From positions 3,658,001 to 3,722,000 of the forward strand of contig CAWEXD010000008.1 in the NCBI GenBank assembly GCA_963812945.1: a stretch of DNA of 64,000 nt. The letters run 5' to 3'. Source of the DNA: DASRDR01 sp963812945 [NCBI: uncultured Candidatus Rokubacteria bacterium]. GTDB taxonomy: Bacteria; Methylomirabilota; Methylomirabilia; Rokubacteriales. Shown here in pieces: positions 1 to 8,382 of the stretch (position 1 is its first letter; each line of letters begins with the position of its first letter). The position numbers and the translations under genes were made by a program. The notes beneath the pieces are model-generated. The model did no database searches. It had not been told where the DNA came from and saw nothing but the letters and a program-made list of their open reading frames with translations.

Positions 1-2
1 AG

Positions 3-1022
3 TTCCTCCGGAACGTCCGGCACGAGGTGATCGTGGTGGACGACAACTCGCCCGACGGCACCTGGCGAGTGGCCGAGGAGCTGGGCGACCGCTTCGACCA
101 GGTCCGCGTCGTGCGGCGCGTCGGCCGCCGGGGGTTGGCCTCGGCGGTCATCGAGGGGTTCCTCGCCGCCAAGGGGGCCGTGTTCGTCGCCGCGGACGCC
201 GACGGCCAGCACGACTTCCAGCTGCTGGCCGAGCTGCTCGCCGCCGTCGAGGGCGGCGCCGGCCTGGCCATCGCGTCCCGCTACGTGCCCGGCGGGAGCG
301 TCGGCGCATGGGACGAGCGCCGCCACGCTCTGAGCCGGCTGGCGACGCGCCTGGCCCAGCGCCTCTGCCGGGTGCCGGTGGCCGATCCGATGAGCGGTTT
401 CTTCGCGGTGAGCCGCCCGACGTTCGCGGCGGCGCTGCCGGGGCTGAACCCGGTCGGCTTCAAGATCCTCCTCGACCTCCTCGTGCACCTGCCGCCGGCC
501 ACGACGGTGCGGGAGATCCCCCTCCAGTTCGGCAATCGGCTGCACGGCGAGAGCAAGCTGTCCCGCCTGGTGCAGCTCGAGTTCCTCGAGTACATCTACG
601 ACGTCACGCTCGGGCGCCGCATCCCGCTGACGCTGGTCAAGTACTGCGTGGTGGGCGGGCTGGGCGTGGTCGTGAACGCCGTCGCGTTCCTGGTGACGTC
701 GAGCCTGCTCGGGCCGATGGCGCAGACGACCCTGCGCGGATTCTCCATCGCGGTGCTGGTGGCGACCGAGGTGGCGATCGTCTTCAACTTCGTGCTCAAC
801 AACATGTGGACCTTCTCCCTGGCCCGCCTCTCCGGCCCGCGCCTCGTCGTCGGGTTCCTCCAGTACAACGCGGCGTGTGCGCTGGGCGCCCTGGCGGGCT
901 ACGCGGTGAGCGGGTTCCTCTTCTCCCGCGGCTGGCTCGGCGTCGCGGCGGCGGGCGCGGGGGCGCTGGTCGGGGCGATCTGGAACTACACGATGAGCCG
1001 GCTGGTCACCTGGAAGCAGTGA
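3..1022 (+). CDS. Glycosyltransferase family 2 (DPM1-like) fused to GtrA membrane domain, 5' truncated by window
   Basis: The reading frame is already open at the window edge, so the true start lies outside; the GTG at 27 falls inside the conserved nucleotide-binding strand (VIVVDDNSPDG). The first ~200 residues look like a dolichyl-phosphate-mannose-synthase-type GT-A domain, with the metal/nucleotide motif ADADGQHD. The last ~125 residues hold four hydrophobic helices typical of GtrA, a membrane domain linked to polyprenyl-linked sugar transfer. The combination suggests an inner-membrane enzyme loading a sugar onto polyprenyl phosphate for envelope glycan modification. The substrate sugar cannot be read from the sequence. 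It stands alone; a hairpin follows the stop. Confidence 0.9.
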   Translation, partial: FLRNVRHEVIVVDDNSPDGTWRVAEELGDRFDQVRVVRRVGRRGLASAVIEGFLAAKGAVFVAADADGQHDFQLLAELLAAVEGGAGLAIASRYVPGGSVGAWDERRHALSRLATRLAQRLCRVPVADPMSGFFAVSRPTFAAALPGLNPVGFKILLDLLVHLPPATTVREIPLQFGNRLHGESKLSRLVQLEFLEYIYDVTLGRRIPLTLVKYCVVGGLGVVVNAVAFLVTSSLLGPMAQTTLRGFSIAVLVATEVAIVFNFVLNNMWTFSLARLSGPRLVVGFLQYNAACALGALAGYAVSGFLFSRGWLGVAAAGAGALVGAIWNYTMSRLVTWKQ

Positions 1023-1031
1023 CCGGGCGCC

Positions 1032-1049
1032 GCCCGTCCCGGGCTCTTT
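1032..1049 (+). terminator. Weak candidate terminator after the glycosyltransferase
   Basis: A 5-bp GCCCG/CGGGC stem with a 3-nt loop begins 10 nt after the stop and is followed by TCTTT. The T-tract is short, and an alternative pairing with the upstream CGGGC at 1024-1028 is possible, so this is only a candidate. Confidence 0.35.
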
Positions 1050-1205
1050 CACGACTTCCGCCGGACGAGCGGCCGCAATCTGGCCCGGGCCGGGATCTCG
1101 GCACCGTCGCCCGGGCACCGTCACCTCCTGGGCGGATTCGGTAACCCTGACTCTCGAGCAAGGGGACCTCCTCCGGTAACCGAAGTTTTGAGTCGATGCA
1201 ACGCC

Positions 1206-1234
1206 TTGACGGGTCTCGGGGCGCAGCGTAGAGT
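1206..1234 (+). promoter_or_regulatory. Candidate sigma-70-type promoter for the SH3 lipoprotein
   Basis: A -35-like TTGACG (1206-1211) and a -10-like TAGAGT (1229-1234) are separated by exactly 17 bp. The expected start of transcription, near 1241, leaves a leader of about 33 nt that contains the GAGGAG ribosome site at 1261-1266. Confidence 0.5.
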
Positions 1235-1273
1235 CGGCGCACTCTGCCACCCCCGGTCGCGAGGAGACGAGCC

Positions 1274-1771
1274 ATGACGCGCGCCCTCGTCACCCTGGTT
1301 GCCCTCGCCGTGGTCGGTTGCGCCACGGGCCAGCCGCCGAAGCCGGAAGCGCCCGCGAGCCCGGCCGCGCAGCCGCCGCCGGCGGCGCCGCCTCCGCCGC
1401 CGGCGGCCGCCGCGGCCCCCGCGCCTGCCCCGGCACCACCGGCACGGGCCGCCGCGCCGGCGACACCCGCGCCTGCCCCGGCCCCGCGGCCCGCGCCGAC
1501 CCCGGCACCCGCCCCAGCCGCCCCTGCCCCGGCCGCGGCTCAGGCGCCCGCGGCTCCCGCGCCCGCCCCCGCGCCGAAACTCGTGTACGTGAAGACCCAC
1601 CTGGCGAACTTCCGCGAAGGCGCCGGCACGAACGCCAAAATCCTCCGCGTGCTCCGGCAGGGCGCGCGCCTGCAGGTCCTCGAGACGCGCAACGACTGGC
1701 TCCGGGTCCGGCTCGACGAGGGCCAGGAAGGCTGGGTCGCGGAGTCGATCACGTCGGCGACGGCGCCATAG
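1274..1771 (+). CDS. Lipoprotein with Ala/Pro-rich linker and C-terminal bacterial SH3 domain
   Basis: A 165-residue protein. Residues 1-16 form a short signal sequence ending in a lipobox (VVGC), so it is probably lipid-anchored. Residues 20-100 are almost only Ala and Pro, an extended periplasmic spacer. The last ~65 residues match the SH3 type 3 fold, with the typical NFREGAGTNAKILRVLRQG start and a GWV end. Such domains bind peptidoglycan peptides or partner proteins. The start is set by GAGGAG 8 nt upstream. The next gene begins 14 nt after its stop, so both may share a transcript, though no functional link is evident. Confidence 0.85.
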   Translation: MTRALVTLVALAVVGCATGQPPKPEAPASPAAQPPPAAPPPPPAAAAAPAPAPAPPARAAAPATPAPAPAPRPAPTPAPAPAAPAPAAAQAPAAPAPAPAPKLVYVKTHLANFREGAGTNAKILRVLRQGARLQVLETRNDWLRVRLDEGQEGWVAESITSATAP

Positions 1772-1785
1772 CCACGGGGACAGCC

Positions 1786-2739
1786 ATGACCCGCGTCGCG
1801 ATCCTGGACGACTATCAGGACGTCGCGCTCCGCATGGCCGACTGGTCGAGCCTTCCGTCCGGCGTGGAGGTCGTCGTGTTCCGCGACCACGCGGCGGCCG
1901 AGGACCAGGTGGCGGCCCGGCTCGCCGACTTCGACGTCGTCGTGGCGATGCGGGAGCGGACCCCGTTCCCGAAGAGCCTCCTGGACCGCCTGCCCCGCCT
2001 CCGCCTCCTGGTGACGACGGGGATGCGCAACGCCTCGATCGACGTCCGCGCGGCGGTCGATCGCGGCGTCCTCGTGTGCGGGACGGCGGGCCTGCCCTAC
2101 CCCACGGCCGAGCTGGCGTGGGCGCTGATCCTGTCGCTGGTGCGGCACGTGCCCCACGAGGACCGGGCCACGCGGGCGGGCCGCTGGCAGGAGACGCTCG
2201 GAACCGGCCTCAACGGGAAGACCCTCGGTGTCCTCGGACTCGGCACCCTCGGCTCTCGCGTGGCGCGCGTGGGACGCGCGTTCGAGATGGAGGTGATCGC
2301 CTGGAGCCAGAACCTCACCGCCGAGCGCGCGGCCGCCGTGGGCGCGAGTCTGGTCACCCGGGACGAGCTTCTCGCGCGCGCCGACGTCGTCACGATCCAC
2401 CTGGTGCTGAGCGAGCGGACGCGGGGGCTCATCGGCGCCCGCGAGCTGGGTCTCATGCGCCGCGGCGCCTTCCTCGTCAACACGTCGCGCGGGCCGATCG
2501 TCGACGAGGCCGCGCTGATCGCGGCGCTCCGCGCGGGCACGCTCGCCGGGGCCGGGCTCGACGTTTACGACGAGGAGCCGCTGCCCTCCGACCATCCCCT
2601 GCGCCGCCTGCCGAACACGGTCATCACCCCGCACCTCGGCTACGTCACCGAGGAGACGTACCGGATCTTCTACGGGCAGGCCCTGGAGGACGTCCGCGCG
2701 TTCCTCGCGGGGACGCCCGTCCGGGCCCTCACCCCGTAG
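1786..2739 (+). CDS. D-2-hydroxyacid dehydrogenase (NAD-binding) family protein
   Basis: A 317-residue member of the D-isomer-specific 2-hydroxyacid dehydrogenase family, which interconverts 2-oxo and D-2-hydroxy acids with NAD(P). Visible are the Rossmann motif GLGTLG (151-156) and the catalytic triad Arg235 (NTSRGPIVDE), Glu264 (DEEPL) and His283 (TPHLG). Length is normal for the family. The frame is open further upstream through the SH3 gene, but the ATG at 1786 starts right at the conserved MTRVAILDDYQ. A phosphoglycerate-dehydrogenase-like role is possible; the substrate is unknown. Confidence 0.9.
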   Translation: MTRVAILDDYQDVALRMADWSSLPSGVEVVVFRDHAAAEDQVAARLADFDVVVAMRERTPFPKSLLDRLPRLRLLVTTGMRNASIDVRAAVDRGVLVCGTAGLPYPTAELAWALILSLVRHVPHEDRATRAGRWQETLGTGLNGKTLGVLGLGTLGSRVARVGRAFEMEVIAWSQNLTAERAAAVGASLVTRDELLARADVVTIHLVLSERTRGLIGARELGLMRRGAFLVNTSRGPIVDEAALIAALRAGTLAGAGLDVYDEEPLPSDHPLRRLPNTVITPHLGYVTEETYRIFYGQALEDVRAFLAGTPVRALTP

Positions 2740-2757
2740 TCAGCAGCCGCGGCCCGC

Positions 2758-4170
2758 CTAGAAGCGCAGGCGGACGCGGTAGGTCACCTTCGTCGAGCCG
2801 TCCTTCGGGACCGGAACCCGGTAGCGCAGCGTGTGGGCCTCCACCTTCTCGTGGGGCTGCGTCTCGCGGAGCACCTCCCAGTCACCGGGAACCGGCTCGA
2901 TCACGCTCACGACCACGTCCTCCTTCTTGTGGTTGCGCAGCGTGATGTCCCACTCCACCTCGTAGAGCGAGCTGCCGATCTTCTTCCAGTCGCGCTGGAT
3001 CCGCTCGCCGACCACGTCGAAGGATTCGCCCATCTTGATCCGCACGCGCTCGTCCTTCGGCGTGTGGTCGATCCAGTCCTCGCCGATCAGCTGCTGGCTG
3101 CCGGACTGGTCCGCCTTGTAGACGCGCATCTTGCCCTTCGGAAGCGGGATGCCGAGGTTGTTCGCCTTCGCGTTGGTCAGCTCGACGAAGACGCTGACCT
3201 TCTGGTTGCTCATGGGCGTGCCGTACTGGGTGCGGTAGTAGTCGCGGGCCCCGAAGAAGGCGAGCTCCTTCCGGACCGGGACGCCGGCGGCGGTCATGAG
3301 CGTCAGCTGCTTCGTCTGATTGTCCTTGATGGTGGTCCGCCCGTCGAGCGTGTAGAGGTGGTACTCGAAGAACCCCTCCGAGACGAAGTCGCGAGAGGCC
3401 GGCGCGGCCGCCCCCACCTTGGCCGCCATCTCCATGGCCTGCCGCGTCCGGTCGTCGCGCGCCCGGTTCACGTCGCCCGCCACGAGCTTCAGCGCGGCCT
3501 CCTTGTACGTGGCGCCGCTCTTGTTGTCGATCGTGACCCACCCCGTCAGGTCGGCCCGGTCGTCGGCGGCGTTGAGGACCACGACGTAGTCCGCCTTCCA
3601 GGTGATGCCGCCGGTCAGGTACGACGCCTCGATCCGCTGGGCCGCGGTCGCCGCGTTTCGCAGGAACCACATCAGCGTGGGCTTCGAGACCAGGTTCTCG
3701 GGGAGGGACGGCAGCACGACCTGGCCGTGGTGGCCCATGTGGATCTGGCCGTTGATGTCGAAGACCGGGCCGTTGGTCGTGAGGAGCGTCGCCTCCAGGT
3801 AGGAGCCGTTCCCCTGGTAGAGGCGGACCTTCTTCCCGACGTACTTCTCGAGGAGCTTCTGGCTCGACAGGAGGTCGTACTCGTAGTTCTGCTCGAGGAT
3901 GCGGAGCCCCGCCGGGTCGGTGAGCGACTTCAGGTGGACCGACGTCGGGTCGATCTGCGCCGCGACGTCGGCGAACTGGACCTCGGTCATCCCCGCCGGG
4001 AGGCGCACCTCGCGGGTGTCCTTCACGAGGCCGAGATTGCCGTTGTAGATGGTGACCATGAGGTCCCGCTGGCTCTCGCGCGTGATCGCGAGCGGGGCGG
4101 ACGCGCCGGCGGCGACGGCCGGCGCGAGCGTGGCCAGGGCGAGCAGTGCGGCGGAAAGACGATGATGCAT
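2758..4170 (-). CDS. Secreted DUF4139 domain-containing protein
   Basis: A 470-residue protein with a cleavable signal peptide (residues 1-24, hydrophobic core then Ala-rich site). The rest is a beta-rich extracytoplasmic protein matching DUF4139, seen in the YNGNLGLVKD opening, the DYVVVLN and RTTIKDNQTKQL stretches and the VEPVPGDW-type C-terminal part. The family is widespread in bacterial envelopes and has no established biochemical role. It converges with the dehydrogenase, with 18 bp between the stops, and is a single-gene unit. Confidence 0.85.
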   Translation of the reverse strand: MHHRLSAALLALATLAPAVAAGASAPLAITRESQRDLMVTIYNGNLGLVKDTREVRLPAGMTEVQFADVAAQIDPTSVHLKSLTDPAGLRILEQNYEYDLLSSQKLLEKYVGKKVRLYQGNGSYLEATLLTTNGPVFDINGQIHMGHHGQVVLPSLPENLVSKPTLMWFLRNAATAAQRIEASYLTGGITWKADYVVVLNAADDRADLTGWVTIDNKSGATYKEAALKLVAGDVNRARDDRTRQAMEMAAKVGAAAPASRDFVSEGFFEYHLYTLDGRTTIKDNQTKQLTLMTAAGVPVRKELAFFGARDYYRTQYGTPMSNQKVSVFVELTNAKANNLGIPLPKGKMRVYKADQSGSQQLIGEDWIDHTPKDERVRIKMGESFDVVGERIQRDWKKIGSSLYEVEWDITLRNHKKEDVVVSVIEPVPGDWEVLRETQPHEKVEAHTLRYRVPVPKDGSTKVTYRVRLRF

Positions 4171-4331
4171 GGATGGACCCTCCTCGGTTGCGTGAGATCT
4201 GACCGCTCTTGCCCATTTGGACCGGGGAGCCCGGCGGAAGTTCCCTGGGTGGACGGGGAGCCCGGGAGGGGCCCTCGGGCGCCGGGAGCGCCCGCGCGGC
4301 GGCGGCGAGGGCGCGCCCGCGCCCCCGGGAA

Positions 4332-5591
4332 TCAGGGCTCGACGGTGAGGGCGACCTCGACGCGAACCTGGGCGGGGAGGGTCCCGGACTCGTACTCGGT
4401 GGCCCAGCGCCCGATCTGACCGAGGCCCTCGATCAGCTCGCGATAGCGGGCGGCGGGGACGAGCACGTCGATCACGATCATGCCCCGGTCCCCCTCGAGG
4501 AGCCGGCCGACGCGCGTGGCGCCGACGCGCGCCAGCAGGGCGTCGAGAGCGCGCTCGGCGGGCGCTCGCGCGGGCACGGTGAGCCGGCCGCTCGCGTCGA
4601 CCGCGCGCATGAGCTTCGCCCCGAGGCGCGACTTCGCCGCCGAGGGCGCCGGGGCCGGCGCGCCCTCGGTCGCGGGTGGCGCCGACGGGCCGGACGCGAC
4701 GCCGCCCACACGGCCTGCCTCGGGTGGGGGCGTCGCGGGCGGAGTCGCCGGCGCAGCGGTCGAGGGCGCGGCCCCAGCCGTCGCCCCCACTGCGTCACGC
4801 GCCGCCGAGGGCTCCGCCGGCTGAGCGACCCTCTCGGACCCCGCGGGCGGGGCCGTCTTGCTCAGCGCGTCGGAGCGCTGTTCGACCAGCGCTTCCTTCT
4901 TCGCCGTGACCGCCCCACGGGCGTCATTCGGCTGGGCGGCTGGCGGTTGGGCGGCCGGCGCCGACGGCGCTTGAGGGACAGGTGGCGGACGCTGGGCGAC
5001 GATGGGTGGCGTCTGGCGAGGCTCCTCGCGGGCCGCCCTCTCCGTGGCCTGGTTCCGTTTCGCCTCGGATGCCGCACCCTGCTTGCTCGGCGCGCGCTCC
5101 ACCTCGCGCGCCCGGTCCTTGGAGGGCGCCGGTCCCGGAGCCGGCGTCGGGGCGGGGGGCGTGGACACCGTTCCCGAGGACGGAGCGGGCGGCGCCACCG
5201 CCGGCGCGGGCGACGACTGGGGCGCTTCCTGGCGGGCCAGCTGCCGGACCTCGGGCGTCCGCTGGTACACGTAAAGGGCCGAGACGCCGACCAGGAGGAC
5301 GGCCGCCGCCTCGATCGGGAGCTTCACGCGAAGCGGCACGAAGAGGGCGTCGAGGAGCCGGCGGGGCCAGGACGGGCGGTAGGCCTCGGCCATCACCCGG
5401 TCTACGAACCCCGCGGGGGCGCGCGCCGCCGGGAGCTGGGCGAGGCGCGCCACCGTCGCGCGGAGCTGGTCGAGCTCCCGCCGGCAGTCGGCGCACGCGG
5501 CCAGGTGGGCTTCGAGCGCCTGACGCTCGGCAGCTGGGAGGGCGCCGTCCAGCAGCGCCGACAGCTCGTCTCGGACTTCGTGGCACGTCAT
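4332..5591 (-). CDS. Anti-sigma factor with N-terminal zf-HC2 domain and large periplasmic region
   Basis: Residues 1-40 carry the zinc-binding anti-sigma motif His29-x3-Cys33-x2-Cys36, with Cys3/His4 near the start. One transmembrane helix lies near residues 91-110, followed by ~200 residues of Ala/Pro-rich linker and a folded ~95-residue C-terminal domain (325-419) rich in charged and aliphatic residues. The layout fits a membrane anti-sigma factor that holds the sigma factor in the cytoplasm and senses the envelope through the outer domain. It overlaps the sigma gene by ATGA, which implies translational coupling. The linker is far longer than in typical RsiW-like proteins. Confidence 0.88.
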   Translation of the reverse strand: MTCHEVRDELSALLDGALPAAERQALEAHLAACADCRRELDQLRATVARLAQLPAARAPAGFVDRVMAEAYRPSWPRRLLDALFVPLRVKLPIEAAAVLLVGVSALYVYQRTPEVRQLARQEAPQSSPAPAVAPPAPSSGTVSTPPAPTPAPGPAPSKDRAREVERAPSKQGAASEAKRNQATERAAREEPRQTPPIVAQRPPPVPQAPSAPAAQPPAAQPNDARGAVTAKKEALVEQRSDALSKTAPPAGSERVAQPAEPSAARDAVGATAGAAPSTAAPATPPATPPPEAGRVGGVASGPSAPPATEGAPAPAPSAAKSRLGAKLMRAVDASGRLTVPARAPAERALDALLARVGATRVGRLLEGDRGMIVIDVLVPAARYRELIEGLGQIGRWATEYESGTLPAQVRVEVALTVEP

Positions 5592-6208
5592 GGGAAGAAC
5601 CGCTCCAGCTTCTCCTTGAGGTCGAGGCGCGCCCGGTGGAGCCGCGAGCGGACCGTCCCGACCGGCAGGCCCAGGATTTCCGCGATCTCCTCGTAGGCGA
5701 GCCCCTCGACGTCCCGCAGCACGACGACGATGCGCCGCTCCTCGGGGAGCTCGGCGATCGCGCGATGAAGAGCCTCGTCGAGCTCCCCCCGCTCGAGCGC
5801 CTGGTCCGGCCCCGGGCCGGCATCGGCCAGCTTCGCCAGCACCTCCTCGCCGTGGCGGGCGAGCCGGCGCTCGCTCCCGGCCAGCCGGTTCAGGCAGAGG
5901 CGCGAGACGATCGCGTAGAGCCAGGTGGAGAGCCGCGCGTCGCCGCGGAACTCGGCGAGCCCGCGGTGGGCCCGGAGGAAGGCTTCCTGGGCGACGTCCT
6001 GGGCCTCGGCGGCGTTCCCGAGCATGCGCAAGGCCAGCCCGTAGACCCGGTGCTGCTGCAGGCGGACCAGCTCCTCGAAGGCCCGGCGGTCCCCCGCCCG
6101 GAGCCGATCGACGAACTCCGCCGAGTCGCCCGCCGCCGGCTCAGCCACGGGTGCCGCCACCCACGGCCCGAGCCTAGCGCACACCGCGACGCCCGAACAA
6201 GCCGACAC
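5588..6208 (-). CDS. ECF RNA polymerase sigma factor (sigma-E/RpoE-like)
   Basis: A 206-residue sigma-70-family factor of the extracytoplasmic-function class. Region 2 is clear (FEELVRLQQHRVYGLALRML to STWLYAIVSRLCLNRL), and so is the region 4 HTH (EERRIVVVLRDVEGLAYEEI, then LPVGTVRSRLHRARLDL). There is no region 1.1 or 3. The first ~28 residues are Ala/Pro-rich and unlike the family, so the true start may be an internal GTG. The gene directly precedes its anti-sigma factor, and the pair is probably autoregulated. Target genes cannot be predicted here. Confidence 0.92.
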   Translation of the reverse strand: MSACSGVAVCARLGPWVAAPVAEPAAGDSAEFVDRLRAGDRRAFEELVRLQQHRVYGLALRMLGNAAEAQDVAQEAFLRAHRGLAEFRGDARLSTWLYAIVSRLCLNRLAGSERRLARHGEEVLAKLADAGPGPDQALERGELDEALHRAIAELPEERRIVVVLRDVEGLAYEEIAEILGLPVGTVRSRLHRARLDLKEKLERFFP

Positions 6209-6405
6209 GCCGGTCCCTCCGACCCCTTAGACCACTCGCCCGCCCACGAGTTCCCGGCGTCCACTCGGCGCCGATACCGAGGAAGGCTAGTGGCCCGCGA
6301 CCCCGTCCTGGGCGGCCGCCGGAACGTGGCCCGCGGTCAGTGTCGTCCACTCCCAGCCTGTGCCGGGCTAGCGGGATGGTAGACTAAGGTCGCCGGCGAA
6401 AATCC

Positions 6406-6606
6406 ATGGGCAAGATCGAGAAGATCGAGCAAGAAATCCAGGCGCTCTCCGCTGACGAGCTTGCGCTGTTCCGCGCCTGGTTTCTGGAGTACGACTGGGC
6501 AGCGTGGGATAGCCAGCTCGAGCGTGACGCTCGCGCGGGCCGCCTCGACGATCTGGCTGCCAGGGCCCTTCGCGATCACGCCGCCGGCAAGACCACGCCT
6601 CTCTGA
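6406..6606 (+). CDS. Small antitoxin-like protein of a RelE-type toxin-antitoxin pair
   Basis: A 66-residue acidic helical protein (opening MGKIEKIEQEIQALSADELA, ending GKTTPL). It resembles the short antitoxins found directly upstream of RelE/ParE-like toxins. The following toxin frame begins at its stop codon, the usual tight arrangement of type II modules. Here that toxin is frameshifted, so this antitoxin appears to be an orphan. Base composition is less G+C-rich than in the surroundings, in keeping with an accessory gene. The family assignment rests on pattern and context. Confidence 0.7.
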   Translation: MGKIEKIEQEIQALSADELALFRAWFLEYDWAAWDSQLERDARAGRLDDLAARALRDHAAGKTTPL

Positions 6607-6852
6607 CTCATCACGCGTCCCCCGACTTCTGGGCGCTGTATCGAGCCTTACCGTCCGAGATTCGCGCTCGCGCCGACCAGGCGTTCGCGCAGCTGAAGCA
6701 AGATCCCCGGCATCCTTCACTTCAAGAAGGTCGGCAGGCTCTGGTCTGCTCGCGTCGGCGCCCACTACCGCACCCTGGCTGTCGAAGCGACGGACGGACC
6801 CGTCTGGTTCTGGATTGGCAGCCACGCCGACTACGACCGGCTGCTGCGCTAG
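6603..6852 (+). pseudogene. RelE/ParE-type toxin remnant, frameshifted by an apparent 5-nt loss
   Basis: Two reading frames together give a complete toxin-like protein. The first part runs in one frame from about 6603 (ASPDFWALYRALPSEIR to LKQDPRHP). The second part resumes at 6718 in another frame (HFKKVGRLWSARVGAHYRTL to WFWIGSHADYDRLLR) and ends at TAG 6850-6852. Family members usually read HPSLxFKK at the junction. The DNA CATCCTTCACTTCAAG would be in frame if a second TTCAC unit were present, so slippage between TTCAC repeats explains the break. The first frame has only a CTG at its expected start. Sequencing error is the main alternative. Confidence 0.75.
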
Positions 6853-6916
6853 GAACGCGGGTAGCCGGCGACGCGTAGGCGGGCCGCCATACTCAGTTTC
6901 GAATTGGAGGACGTGA

Positions 6917-7261
6917 TTGGCACTGACGGAGACGCAAAGGGCTCACGTAGTGAGGCAGCTGACGGCATACTGCGCCCAGCGGGTGCCAACTGAAGCCCGG
7001 TCCAAGATCCGGGTTGGCTACCGAATCGAGGGTAACGCGGTGGTCCTGTACGAGGAAAGGCCGGCCTTTCACCCGCCCTACGACTGGCAGGAGATGGTCG
7101 TGGCGAAATTCACATACGTGGGCACGCAACGCAAGTGGCGGCTCTACTGTCAGCACCGCGACCGTCGCTGGCACGCGTACCAAGCCTTGCCAGCGGCCTC
7201 CAGCTTCGCCAAGCTCCTCGACGAGGTCGATGTTGATCCAACTGGAATCTTCTGGGGATGA
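6917..7261 (+). CDS. DUF3024 domain-containing protein
   Basis: A 114-residue protein that matches DUF3024 across its whole length, with the hallmark segments VGYRIEGNAVVLYEERPAF, KWRLYCQHRDRRWHAYQ and the C-terminal DPTGIFWG. The start is TTG, chosen because GGAGG lies 6 nt upstream and the family begins MALTETQ. The function is unknown; members are often found in accessory DNA near defence or toxin genes, as here next to a decayed toxin-antitoxin locus. Confidence 0.85.
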   Translation: MALTETQRAHVVRQLTAYCAQRVPTEARSKIRVGYRIEGNAVVLYEERPAFHPPYDWQEMVVAKFTYVGTQRKWRLYCQHRDRRWHAYQALPAASSFAKLLDEVDVDPTGIFWG

Positions 7262-7381
7262 CGTCGTCGCCGTCGAGAATCCTGCCGCACCGGACCGGCG
7301 ACTTGCGCTGCTCGTCCGCCGGCCGCTGAGCACGCTTGGCCAAACCTGCTGGGCGCGATACTCGCTCTCGGGCCGCTGAGC

Positions 7382-8278
7382 CTACTTCAGGATCCGGTGG
7401 CGGGCGAGGATGTCGGCGAGCTCCTGCCGCGTGACGTCGTCGAGGGCGGGCCCCGGCTGGCGCACCACGCTGGTCGCGATCGCGCCGCGGAGACGGAGGA
7501 GCTCCTTCCGGAGCGCCAGGCCGATCCCCTGCTGGCCCTCGTAGCGGATGTAGGACGCATAACGATCGAAGATCGCGGCCGCGCCCGCGCGATCGCCCCG
7601 CTCGAACGTCGTGTAGATCTCGACCAGCACGTCGGGCACCGCCGCGCCGGTCATGATGCCCACCGCGCCGCGCGAGAGCTCCTCGTAGAAGTACATCGCG
7701 TTCATGCCGCCGAAGATGCGCACCCGGTCCGCGCCGGGGAGGCGCCGCATCGCGGTGATCTTGGTCGGCGTCGGCGGCTCCTCGAGCTTCACGTAGCGGC
7801 ACGCGGGCAGCTCGGTCGCGATGCGGACCAAGAGCTCGGGCGACATGAGGACCCCGGTCGTGACCGGCTCGTCCTGGACGACGATGGGGATCCCGATCGC
7901 CGCGGCCACCGCCCGGTAGTGCGCGAGGATCGCCGCCTCCCCGCGTAACCCCGTCGGCGGCGCCACCATGACGGCCGCGGCGCCGGCGGCCTCCGCCGCC
8001 TGGGACAGCTCGACTGCCACCGCCGTCCCGCCGTGCGAGGTGCCGACGACCACCGGGAAGCGGCCTGCCGCGCACTTCACGAACACTTCGGCCACCCGGC
8101 GCCGCTCACCCTCGGAGAGCTTGTGCGCCTCGCCCATGATCCCAAGCACGTTCAGGCCGTGCACGCCGCATCGCGCCTCCCACTCGACCAGGGTCGCGAT
8201 GCTCGCCTCGTCGACCTGACCGGCGGCGTCGAACGGCGTGGCGGTGATCGGGATGACGCCTGTGAGCTCCGTCGTCAT
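7382..8278 (-). CDS. Dihydrodipicolinate synthase (DapA) family aldolase/lyase
   Basis: A 298-residue TIM-barrel protein of the DHDPS/N-acetylneuraminate lyase family. The Schiff-base lysine is Lys164 in RYVKLEE, and the substrate loop GIMGE sits at 46-50. The family's catalytic tyrosine motif (YNxP) reads VQDEP at 134-138, with Gln in place of Tyr, so classical lysine-pathway synthase activity is doubtful. A related aldolase or lyase acting on another 2-oxo acid is more likely. The start has GAGGAG 7 nt upstream. It is divergent from the DinB gene and no lysine gene is nearby. Confidence 0.85.
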   Translation of the reverse strand: MTTELTGVIPITATPFDAAGQVDEASIATLVEWEARCGVHGLNVLGIMGEAHKLSEGERRRVAEVFVKCAAGRFPVVVGTSHGGTAVAVELSQAAEAAGAAAVMVAPPTGLRGEAAILAHYRAVAAAIGIPIVVQDEPVTTGVLMSPELLVRIATELPACRYVKLEEPPTPTKITAMRRLPGADRVRIFGGMNAMYFYEELSRGAVGIMTGAAVPDVLVEIYTTFERGDRAGAAAIFDRYASYIRYEGQQGIGLALRKELLRLRGAIATSVVRQPGPALDDVTRQELADILARHRILK

Positions 8279-8310
8279 GTCACGCTCCTCTCGATGGGAT
8301 GAGACCGCGC

Positions 8311-8316
8311 TATAAT
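8311..8316 (+). promoter_or_regulatory. Perfect -10 hexamer upstream of the DinB gene
   Basis: TATAAT lies 66 nt upstream of the DinB start, in the divergent gap to the DapA-like gene. No good -35 is visible 16-18 bp upstream, so the promoter may be activator-dependent or the match may be chance. Confidence 0.3.
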
Positions 8317-8382
8317 CCGCCCTGACGGGCCGCGGACGCGCGACCTGGGGTCCAGCTCCGCCGCCCCTGGGAGGAAACGATC

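Noticed and set aside
1380-1580. Apparent repeat region of GCG/CCG triplets
   Set aside because: It encodes the Ala/Pro-rich linker of the SH3 lipoprotein; the repeats are irregular and in frame, so this is low-complexity coding sequence, not a separate element.
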